From an uncultured Collinsella sp. (GTDB lineage: Bacteria; Actinomycetota; Coriobacteriia; Coriobacteriales; Coriobacteriaceae), in the NCBI GenBank assembly GCA_900549245.1, contig URNQ01000104.1, forward strand, positions 1 to 6,646: 6,646 nucleotides of DNA, in the 5' to 3' direction. The translations under genes and the position numbers were made by a program. The notes under the pieces were generated by a model that saw nothing but the letters and a program-made list of their open reading frames with translations, did not search any database and had not been told where the DNA came from. Below are positions 1 to 6,047 of the stretch, piece by piece (position 1 is the first letter of the stretch; each line of letters starts with the position of its first letter).

Positions 1-2325
1 CTGTTCGAGTCGTACCCCACGGTTCCCGTCTGCGGGGGGCGCGATGCCACGATCGGCATTCCCCGTGTGCTCGAGTTCTGGGACACCATGCCGTTCTGGT
101 CGACGTTCTTCAGCACGCTCGGCTTTAAGGTGCGCGTCTCGGGACGCAGCACCAAGGCGATGTACGAGCGCGGTCTGGCGCACGTCACATCCGACACCGT
201 GTGCTTCCCGGCCAAGCTCGTCCACGGGCACATCCGCAATCTCGTCGACGCCGGCGTCGACCGCATCTTCATGCCCATCATCACGACGGTGCCCACCGAA
301 AACACCGCCTCTACCAGCGAGTGGATGTGCGCCGTCGTAAAGGGATACCCCTACGTGATGCGCAATTCCGATAACCCGGAGGAGCGTTTCGGCGTTCCGT
401 TCGATACGCCGCTGTTCCACTGGTACGACGAGGGCGACCGAAACCGCCAGCTCAAGGCGTGGTGCAAGGAGACCTTCGATATCGATGCCGACCTGGTTGC
501 CAAGGCGACCGAGCAGGCGGACCGCGCGCAGGAGACGTTTGAGAACCAGCTGCAGCTGCGCGGCAGGCAGGTGCTCGAGAACGTGCGCGAGGACGGCGGC
601 TACGCGGTGGTGATCGCTTCGCGCCCGTACCACAACGACCCGCTGGTCAACCACGGGCTGCCCAAGCTCTTCTCTGAGCGCGGCATCCCCGTGCTGACGC
701 CCGATGCGGTGCCGGGGGTCTGCAACGTCGATCTTTCCAACAGCCGCATCGACATCGTGAACAACTACCATGCGCGCATGCTGTCGTGCGCGGTCATCGT
801 CGCATCGACGCCCGAGCTCGAGCTCGTGCAGATGGGCAGCTTCGGCTGCGGCCACGATGCGTATCTCACCGACGAGATCGCGCGCATGATGGGCGAGATG
901 GGCTCCAAGGTTCCGATGATGATCAAGCTCGATGAGAGCGACGTCGCCGGTCCCATGGGCATTCGCGTGCGTTCGTTTATCGAGTCGGTCAACCGTCGTC
1001 GCGCGGAGGAGCGTGCCGAGGGCGCCCGGGTGCACGCGGTCCATCCGCTCGACGACCCGTATAAGGTCAAGTACACCAAGCGCGACCGGCACGACAAGAT
1101 CGCGCTGGTCCCCAACACCTCCCATGCGTTCTGCAGGCTCATGACCGCGGCGATGCGCAATCAGGGCGTGCGCGCCGAGGCCCTTGATATCGGGCGCGAG
1201 GATGCCATCCGCCTGGGCAAACGCTATGTGCACAACGACATCTGCTTCCCCGCGCAAATCGTGATCGGCGAGGCGCTCGCGGCACTCAAGAGCGGTAAGT
1301 ACGACCCGCACGACGTCGCCGTGGTGACTGGCAAGTATATCGGCGACTGCCGCCTGACGCACTACATGCCCCTGCTGCGCCGCGCGCTCGACGACGCGGG
1401 ATACGACTATGTCCCGGTGCTCACCAACGACGACGTCGATGCCCACAATGCGCATCCGGGCTTCAAGCTCGGCCTTGGCCCGAGCATCCAGATCGCCTAC
1501 GGTCTTCCCATGATCGATGCCCTCGAGGCCATGCTTAGGCGCATCCGTCCCTACGAGCTCGAGAAGGGCGCGGCGGACGCTGCGTTCGACCGCGCGCTCG
1601 ATGAGGTTATCGAGGGCATGGAGCGCTCCGGGCTGAGAGGCCAGGCGACGGGCTTCAAACGCGCGCTTGCGATCATGGACGCCGTTCCGTACGACCGCTC
1701 GAACCCGCATCCGACCGTTCTCATCGTGGGCGAGTACCTGCTCAATTTCCATCTCGGCGCCAACCACGAGATCGAGCGCTACCTCGAGGACAACGGGCTC
1801 GAGGTCATCGAGGCGCGCATGACCGACGTGATCCGCAAGACCTATTTCTACAAGCATGCGCAGTCGCGCGAGTTCCACGTCGACCTGTCGCTGCCCGAAA
1901 AGGCCTGGTACGCCACGGCGGACAACCTGTTCGAGCTCGCGCACGACCGTTGCGACCGCCTGGGCGCGGCGAGCCCGCTCTACGAGCCGCCGACGCGCAT
2001 GCCCGAGCTCGTGCGCGCGAGCGATAAGATCCTGCACCATACGTTCGATGCGGGCGAGGGCGTGCTGATTCCGGCGGAGATCCTCGAGCACGCCAAGCGC
2101 GGCTGCCGCAACTTCGTGATCCTGCAGCCGTTCGGGTGTCTGCCCAACCATGTCGTGGGGCGCGGGCTCATCCATGCGCTCAAGGAGCAGTATCCCACGG
2201 CGCAGTTCCTGCCGCTCGACTACGATCCCGACGTGAGCTTCGCCAACGTGGAGAACCGTCTTCAGATGCTCATCATGAACGCCAAGGCGCAGGGGTGCGG
2301 TGAGGCGCATGGCGAGACCGCGTAA
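1..2325 (+). CDS. Acyl-CoA dehydratase activase-related protein (DUF2229 / HGD-D-like), C-terminal part
   Basis: The reading frame is open from base 1 to a TAA at 2323-2325, giving 774 codons; the true start lies upstream. The visible part begins with a DUF2229-type region: IGIPRV near residue 18, then SDTVCFPAKLVHGH (Cys68). A region like the 2-hydroxyglutaryl-CoA dehydratase D component follows, with SRPYHNDPLVNHG (about 207-219), SFGCGHDA (Cys283), NDICFPAQ (Cys415), GDCRLTHY (Cys450) and LQPFGCLPNHVVGRG near the C-terminus (Cys713). In this family the complete protein is usually about 1,400 residues, with ATP-dependent activase (BcrAD/BadFG) domains at the N-terminus, so roughly half is missing here. 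Relatives of the dehydratase bind [4Fe-4S] clusters through cysteines, and the conserved cysteines seen here could do so. The substrate is unknown, and a role in 2-hydroxyglutaryl-CoA dehydration should not be assumed. No membrane segment or signal peptide is visible, so it is probably cytoplasmic. The family call is firm; the reaction is not. Confidence 0.88.
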   Translation: MFESYPTVPVCGGRDATIGIPRVLEFWDTMPFWSTFFSTLGFKVRVSGRSTKAMYERGLAHVTSDTVCFPAKLVHGHIRNLVDAGVDRIFMPIITTVPTENTASTSEWMCAVVKGYPYVMRNSDNPEERFGVPFDTPLFHWYDEGDRNRQLKAWCKETFDIDADLVAKATEQADRAQETFENQLQLRGRQVLENVREDGGYAVVIASRPYHNDPLVNHGLPKLFSERGIPVLTPDAVPGVCNVDLSNSRIDIVNNYHARMLSCAVIVASTPELELVQMGSFGCGHDAYLTDEIARMMGEMGSKVPMMIKLDESDVAGPMGIRVRSFIESVNRRRAEERAEGARVHAVHPLDDPYKVKYTKRDRHDKIALVPNTSHAFCRLMTAAMRNQGVRAEALDIGREDAIRLGKRYVHNDICFPAQIVIGEALAALKSGKYDPHDVAVVTGKYIGDCRLTHYMPLLRRALDDAGYDYVPVLTNDDVDAHNAHPGFKLGLGPSIQIAYGLPMIDALEAMLRRIRPYELEKGAADAAFDRALDEVIEGMERSGLRGQATGFKRALAIMDAVPYDRSNPHPTVLIVGEYLLNFHLGANHEIERYLEDNGLEVIEARMTDVIRKTYFYKHAQSREFHVDLSLPEKAWYATADNLFELAHDRCDRLGAASPLYEPPTRMPELVRASDKILHHTFDAGEGVLIPAEILEHAKRGCRNFVILQPFGCLPNHVVGRGLIHALKEQYPTAQFLPLDYDPDVSFANVENRLQMLIMNAKAQGCGEAHGETA
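2291..2308 (+). promoter_or_regulatory. Ribosome binding region of the TetR gene, inside the upstream gene
   Basis: Two weak Shine-Dalgarno candidates lie inside the end of the upstream gene. AGGGG at 2291-2295 is about 13 bases from the ATG at 2309, and GTGAGG at 2300-2305 is only three bases from it. Neither is ideal, so translation probably depends partly on ribosomes finishing the upstream gene at 2325. AGGGG lies only four bases from the alternative GTG start at 2300, so that start cannot be excluded. Confidence 0.4.
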
Positions 2326-2998
2326 GGACGCCGATGTGCCCGATGCACGCACCCGTATCATCGAGGCGTTTTGGGAGCTCATCGAGAACAACAGCATCTT
2401 CGAGCTGTCGGTTGGCGAGGTGACCCGCGCCGCCCAGTGCAATCGCGGAACGTTTTACTACTATTTTCACGATTTCGATGAACTCGTCGCCATCGCCATA
2501 GCCCAGCTGCTGCAGGATAACGAGCTCATCACCGATGCCCTCTGGCATTTTTCGAGCGAGGGCGACCTTTCGGCGTTCGACCGGCGCGACGTCCGCTGCC
2601 TGCTGCGGCGCATCGTCATCACCATGAGGGCGGGTGCCGCCGAGCAGGTCGTGCAGGGCATCCATACGATCATCATCGACCGCGTGAGAGAGATCGTCCA
2701 CCCCGACGGAGAAGAGCTCAAGGCAGATTCGAGCTTTGCGGTGGGCTTTCTGGTCTCGGGCATCATGGGCTTTGTGATGGCGGTCGGCTTTGCTCGGGAG
2801 GGCGGCGAGGAGATAGACCTCGAGCAGCTGGGGGACAGCGCGTGCGCGTACCTGAGGGCGGTCGCCATGCAGACGGTGGAAACGGTCGCGCAAGTCGAGG
2901 GCGTCGATACATCCGAGCTGCTCGAACGCGTCTCCAAGGAGGCCGATGCCTATCGCGCATCGCGTGCGACGAGTCCCGACGTGGTGAAAGACGCCTAG
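2309..2998 (+). CDS. TetR/AcrR-family transcriptional regulator
   Basis: This 229-residue protein has the usual TetR length and layout. The N-terminus is basic (MARPRK). Residues 14-60 form the DNA-binding domain: ARTRIIEAFWELIENN, then FELSVGEVTRAAQCNRGTFYYYFHDFDEL, in which CNRGTFYYYF is the recognition-helix region. The rest is predicted helical and would bind a ligand and dimerise. Residues 143-162 are hydrophobic and probably form part of the dimer bundle rather than a membrane span. The ATG at 2309 is preferred because MARPRK is a typical TetR beginning; an in-frame GTG at 2300 would add three residues. The gene overlaps the upstream dehydratase-like gene by 17 bases, which suggests one transcript and translational coupling. 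The simplest inference is that it controls that operon, including itself, in response to an unknown small molecule. The operator would lie upstream of the window. Confidence 0.9.
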   Translation: MARPRKDADVPDARTRIIEAFWELIENNSIFELSVGEVTRAAQCNRGTFYYYFHDFDELVAIAIAQLLQDNELITDALWHFSSEGDLSAFDRRDVRCLLRRIVITMRAGAAEQVVQGIHTIIIDRVREIVHPDGEELKADSSFAVGFLVSGIMGFVMAVGFAREGGEEIDLEQLGDSACAYLRAVAMQTVETVAQVEGVDTSELLERVSKEADAYRASRATSPDVVKDA

Positions 2999-3044
2999 GG
3001 TTTCTCTTGCGGGGCGCCTGTCGCGCATCGCGCGGTGAGTCCCG
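2953..3044 (+). repeat. Imperfect direct repeat spanning the end of the TetR gene and the following gap
   Basis: The 12-base word TCGCGCATCGCG occurs at 2953-2964 inside the TetR gene and again at 3021-3032 beyond its stop. Each copy is followed by GAGTCCCG, at 2971-2978 and 3037-3044. The two words are separated by six bases in the first copy and four in the second. The second copy forms the hairpin at 3024-3051. It may be a local duplication of the gene's 3' end or a repeated protein-binding site. Confidence 0.5.
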
Positions 3045-3051
3045 CGATGCG
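3024..3051 (+). terminator. GC-rich hairpin after the TetR gene, possible weak terminator
   Basis: Arms CGCATCGCG (3024-3032) and CGCGATGCG (3043-3051) pair perfectly over 9 bp around a 10-base loop, starting 26 bases after the TetR stop. No run of T follows (GTCATAACC), so it does not look like a strong intrinsic terminator. It may be a 3'-end stabilising hairpin, a Rho-dependent end or an operator. Confidence 0.45.
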
Positions 3052-3052
3052 G

Positions 3053-3135
3053 TCATAACCTGCATTCATGTGAGCCGGGTTTATAGATATTCCTCCAGCT
3101 GTTAACATAGACAACCTGTGGGTAAAGAGACAAAA
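3053..3135 (+). promoter_or_regulatory. clpC: Probable clpC promoter/operator region
   Basis: This is the only AT-rich stretch in the gap before clpC and the natural place for its promoter. TATAGA at 3082-3087 could be a -10 box but lacks a good -35. TTAACA at 3102-3107 matches a -35 at five of six positions, but the best -10 after it (TAAAGA, 3123-3128, 15-base spacer) is poor. An imperfect dyad centred on 3108 (3095-3121) overlaps that -35. I see no CIRCE element (HrcA), HAIR element (HspR) or convincing CtsR heptad repeat. The boundaries are approximate. Confidence 0.35.
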
Positions 3136-3178
3136 GCGCTGCCGACGGGCGGGCGTTTTGATTTCGATGAACTCATGT

Positions 3179-3185
3179 AAGGAAA
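3179..3185 (+). promoter_or_regulatory. clpC: clpC ribosome binding site
   Basis: AAGGAAA lies five bases before the ATG at 3191. It decides between this start and the in-frame upstream ATG at 3167, which has no such site. A MLDRFTDRARKV beginning also matches the ClpC N-domain from its first residues. Confidence 0.7.
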
Positions 3186-3190
3186 CGAGC

Positions 3191-5833
3191 ATGTTAGATA
3201 GATTTACCGATCGAGCGCGTAAGGTCATGTCCATGGCCAAGCAGGAGGCGCTCGATCTTCATTCAAGTAAGGTGGGCACCGAGCACCTGCTGCTCGCACT
3301 CGCCAAGGAGGACGAGGGTATCGCTGCCGAGGCGCTGCGCTCACTTGATATCTCCTACGATGACATCATGGATACGCTCAAAGAGGTCCAGACCACGGTT
3401 CCCGAGCCCAGTGAGGAGACCGAGGCGGCCAAGCTCGCCTTTACGCCGCTCGTTATTAGCGTGATGGAGCGTTCCTTCCGCGTGGCACGCGAGAACAACC
3501 AGACGTATGTGTCGACCGAGCACCTGCTCATCGGCATCGTCGAAGAGGGCAACGGCATGGCCATGGACATCCTCATGCGCCTGGGCGTGTCGTCCGCCTC
3601 CATCAAAAAGGCTATCGAGAAACTCACTGCCAAGGACCAGGACAAGAAGCGTCCGCTCGCCGGCGCCGGTGCCGGGCGTCCCGGTACGGGCCTGCCGTTC
3701 TTTAGCGGCTCGGATGCCTCCCAGCAAAAGGGGAGCGGCACCGATACGCTTAAGCAGTTCGCGACCAACCTTACGCAGAAGGCGCGCGACGGCGAGCTCG
3801 ATCCGGTGATCGGCCGCGAAAAGGAAGTCCAGCGTATGATGGAAATTCTTTCGCGCCGCACCAAGAACAACCCGCTCATTCTGGGCGACCCCGGCGTGGG
3901 CAAGACGGCCATCGTCGAGGGTCTGGCTCAGCAGATTGCAGCCGGCAACGTGCCCGAGAACCTTATGAACCAGAACATCTGGACGCTCGACTTGCCGGGC
4001 CTCGTGGCGGGCGCCAAGTATCGCGGTGAGTTTGAGGAGCGCCTCAAGAACGTGATCCAGGAGGCCACCGAAGCTGACGACGTCATCCTGTTTATTGACG
4101 AGATGCACACCATCATCGGTGCCGGCTCTGCCGAGGGCTCCATCGACGCGAGCTCCATGCTCAAGCCCGTGCTCGCGCGCGGTGCCTTCCAGATTATCGG
4201 CGCCACCACGGCCGAGGAATTCCGCAAGTACCTCACCAAGGACCCGGCCTTCGAGCGTCGCTTCCAGACCATCGATGTCGAGGAGCCGAGCGTCGAGGAC
4301 ACGGTCAAGATCCTGACCGCGCTCAAGCCGCGCTACGAGGAGCACCACCATGTGCGCTATACGCAGGGTGCTATCGAGGCCGCCGCGAACCTCTCCGACC
4401 GCTACATCCAGGATCGCTTCCTGCCCGATAAGGCCATCGACCTCATTGACGAGGCCGGCGCCCGCGCCCGCATCGCCGCCAACCGCGCGCCCGAGCCGGT
4501 GCGCGAGGCCGAGCATCGCGTGGAGGAGCTTAAGGCCGCCGCGCAGGAGGCCACCGAGAGCGACGACATGAACAAGGCCGCCGAGATCACCGAGCAGCAA
4601 AAGGCTGCCGAGATTGAGCTCGCCGAGGCCAAGGCTGCCTGGACGGCCGAGCTCGACGCCAGCCCGCTCACCATCGATGTCTCCCAGATTGCCGACATCG
4701 TGTCCGTGACCTCGGGCGTGCCGGTGTCCTCGCTCACCGAGAGCGAGAGCCGCCGCCTGCTGCAGGCCGAAAGCGTGCTCAAGACGCGCATCATCGGTCA
4801 GGACGAGGCCGTCGAGGCCGTTGCCAAGGCCGTGCGCCGCAGCCGCTCGCCGCTCAAGGACCCGCGTCGCCCCGGCGGCAGCTTTATCTTCCTGGGCCCC
4901 ACCGGCACGGGCAAAACCGAGCTCGCCAAGACGCTCGCCGAGTATCTCTTTGGCAGCAAGGACGCGCTCATCAGCTTCGATATGTCGGAGTTTGGCAGTG
5001 AGTTCGAGGTCTCCAAGCTCATCGGTAGCCCCCCGGGCTATGTGGGCCACGACGAGGGCGGCCAGCTCACCAAGGCTGTTCGCCGTCACCCGTACTCGGT
5101 CGTGCTGTTCGACGAGATCGAGAAGGCGCACCCCGACATCTTCAATATCCTGCTGCAGGTGTTGGAGGAGGGCCGTCTGACCGATAGCCAGGGCAAGACG
5201 GTCGACTTCCGCAATACGGTGATCATCATGACGTCAAACGTGGGCGCCCGCGAGATCGCGCAGGATGCGAGCGTTGGCTTTGGCACCACCGGCGAGCAGG
5301 GCCTCACCTCGAGTGAGATCCGCGGCCGCGCGATGGGCGAGCTCAAGCGCCTGTTCCGCCCCGAGCTGCTCAACCGTATCGACGACATCGTGGTGTTCCA
5401 GAAGCTCTCGGGCGAGAACCTGACCAAGATTGCGCACCTGCTGGTGGACGATCTGCGCCAGCGCCTGATCGCAAACGGCATGAACATCAAGCTTACCGAT
5501 GCGGCCTACGACAAGATTGTGGCGGAGGGTACCGACCTCACCAACGGCGCGCGTCCGCTGCGTCGTGCCATCCAAAAGCTCATCGAGGATCCGCTGTCCG
5601 AGGAACTGCTGGCTGGCGAGTGGGGCGAGGGCGATACCGTCCTGTGCGACGTGGCCGATGGCAAGTTTGTCTTTAGCCGCGGCACGGGCGAGATCCCGGC
5701 ACCGCGTCCGGCGGGCACGCTTGGTGGCGATACCGCCCCGGCGGTACCGCACACCGGCAACGCCGCGCCCGTGAGCGGCGGCGTGACCTCGGGCCCCGGC
5801 GGCATGATGCAAGCCGGTTCCGGCGCGCTGTAG
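3191..5833 (+). CDS. clpC: ClpC, Hsp100 AAA+ unfoldase, ATP-binding subunit of Clp protease
   Basis: ClpC unfolds proteins with ATP and threads them into ClpP in the cytoplasm. This copy is complete (880 residues; Bacillus subtilis ClpC has about 810). Residues 1-145 form the double Clp-N domain; Glu31 and Glu110, in (G/S)TEH motifs, match the phospho-arginine-binding glutamates of B. subtilis ClpC. A Gly/Pro-rich linker follows (about 150-185). D1 has Walker A GDPGVGKT (232-239), pore loop AKYRGEFEER (275-284), Walker B ILFIDEMH (299-306) and arginines in FERRF (354-358). A coiled middle domain spans about 435-485. D2 has Walker A GPTGTGKT (569-576), pore loop GSPPGYVG (612-619), Walker B VVLFDEIEKAHP (637-648), the VGF ClpP-docking loop (695-697), LNRID (727-731) and sensor-2 GARPLRRAI (786-794). 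All ATPase residues look intact. Oddities are a Gly/Pro/Ala-rich tail from about 831, altered middle-domain contact residues and a divergent segment at 601-609. No ctsR, mcsA or mcsB is adjacent, and the gene appears to be transcribed alone. Confidence 0.97.
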   Translation: MLDRFTDRARKVMSMAKQEALDLHSSKVGTEHLLLALAKEDEGIAAEALRSLDISYDDIMDTLKEVQTTVPEPSEETEAAKLAFTPLVISVMERSFRVARENNQTYVSTEHLLIGIVEEGNGMAMDILMRLGVSSASIKKAIEKLTAKDQDKKRPLAGAGAGRPGTGLPFFSGSDASQQKGSGTDTLKQFATNLTQKARDGELDPVIGREKEVQRMMEILSRRTKNNPLILGDPGVGKTAIVEGLAQQIAAGNVPENLMNQNIWTLDLPGLVAGAKYRGEFEERLKNVIQEATEADDVILFIDEMHTIIGAGSAEGSIDASSMLKPVLARGAFQIIGATTAEEFRKYLTKDPAFERRFQTIDVEEPSVEDTVKILTALKPRYEEHHHVRYTQGAIEAAANLSDRYIQDRFLPDKAIDLIDEAGARARIAANRAPEPVREAEHRVEELKAAAQEATESDDMNKAAEITEQQKAAEIELAEAKAAWTAELDASPLTIDVSQIADIVSVTSGVPVSSLTESESRRLLQAESVLKTRIIGQDEAVEAVAKAVRRSRSPLKDPRRPGGSFIFLGPTGTGKTELAKTLAEYLFGSKDALISFDMSEFGSEFEVSKLIGSPPGYVGHDEGGQLTKAVRRHPYSVVLFDEIEKAHPDIFNILLQVLEEGRLTDSQGKTVDFRNTVIIMTSNVGAREIAQDASVGFGTTGEQGLTSSEIRGRAMGELKRLFRPELLNRIDDIVVFQKLSGENLTKIAHLLVDDLRQRLIANGMNIKLTDAAYDKIVAEGTDLTNGARPLRRAIQKLIEDPLSEELLAGEWGEGDTVLCDVADGKFVFSRGTGEIPAPRPAGTLGGDTAPAVPHTGNAAPVSGGVTSGPGGMMQAGSGAL

Positions 5834-5858
5834 GGCGTGGCGACAATTTGATACGCGC

Positions 5859-5893
5859 AATCGAGGCGCTCCGGAAAGGGCGCCTCGATTTGT
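5859..5893 (+). terminator. Intrinsic terminator of clpC
   Basis: Arms AATCGAGGCGC (5859-5869) and GCGCCTCGATT (5880-5890) pair perfectly over 11 bp. Two further C-G pairs can form inside (CC 5871-5872 with GG 5878-5879, bulging T5870), leaving a GGAAA loop. A short T-rich tail (ATTTGT) follows. It begins 26 bases after the clpC stop and should separate clpC from pepD. Confidence 0.85.
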
Positions 5894-5910
5894 AGAGCTG
5901 CGGAAGTTGT

Positions 5911-5938
5911 GACCGTTACGCTATACGGTCCACCGTTA
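5911..5938 (+). promoter_or_regulatory. Candidate operator: repeated ACCGT motif upstream of pepD
   Basis: ACCGTTA occurs at 5912-5918 and again at 5932-5938, exactly 20 bases apart. Between them lies the inverted form ACGGT (5925-5929). GACCGT (5911-5916) and ACGGTC (5925-5930) form a perfect 6-bp inverted repeat with an 8-base spacer. Same-face spacing of about two helical turns fits binding by a dimeric regulator, which I cannot name. Confidence 0.4.
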
Positions 5939-5974
5939 GCCGATGATGCGAGGGCGCTCGGCGTTTTCGACTGG

Positions 5975-6003
5975 TTTATGCACGCAAAGTCTGGGAATAT
6001 ACA
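5975..6003 (+). promoter_or_regulatory. pepD: Possible pepD promoter
   Basis: TATACA (5998-6003) matches a -10 box at four of six positions. A weak -35, TTTATG (5975-5980), lies 17 bases upstream of it. The -10 ends 44 bases before the pepD ATG, leaving a short leader. It is the best sigma-70-like candidate in the gap after the clpC terminator, but the -35 is poor. Confidence 0.35.
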
Positions 6004-6036
6004 AGTCGCATGTCTTACTGTCTAACCAGTTGCGCC

Positions 6037-6043
6037 AAGGAGG
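6037..6043 (+). promoter_or_regulatory. pepD: Strong pepD ribosome binding site
   Basis: AAGGAGG is a near-perfect Shine-Dalgarno sequence four bases before the ATG at 6048. It fixes the start and suggests efficient translation. Confidence 0.85.
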
Positions 6044-6047
6044 CACC

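Noticed and set aside
811..830. Palindromic GAGCTC-rich stretch in the dehydratase-like gene
   Set aside because: It is explained by repeated GAG-CTC (Glu-Leu) codons in ELELV and is ordinary coding sequence.
2735..2794. Hydrophobic stretch in the TetR protein as a membrane segment
   Set aside because: It lies where TetR proteins have their dimerisation helices, and the protein is otherwise a standard soluble regulator.
2273..3028. A 251-codon minus-strand open frame opposite the TetR gene
   Set aside because: The plus strand encodes a convincing TetR protein here, and the antisense product resembles no family I know. It is a by-product of codon bias.
3119..3137. GGTAAAG...CAAAAG as a possible CtsR heptad repeat
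   Set aside because: The second half lacks the GGT of the GGTCAAA heptad and the spacing does not fit, so it is not a credible CtsR operator.
3131..3158. AAAAGCGC...GGCGTTTT as a leader hairpin before clpC
   Set aside because: The arms pair only with a bulge over about seven bases around a long loop, too weak to call.
3175..3180. ATG-TAA minimal start-stop element just before the clpC ribosome binding site
   Set aside because: It has no ribosome binding site of its own, and a six-base coincidence is expected by chance.
3158..3190. In-frame upstream extension of clpC (TTG at 3158 or ATG at 3167)
   Set aside because: The ribosome binding site at 3179-3185 fits only the ATG at 3191, and the ClpC family begins at the MLDRFTDRA equivalent.
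3341..5131. A 596-codon open frame on the minus strand opposite clpC
   Set aside because: It lies wholly antisense to a certain clpC, shows no recognisable domain and is rich in Leu, Gly, Arg and Ala, as expected from the mirror of GC-biased codons.
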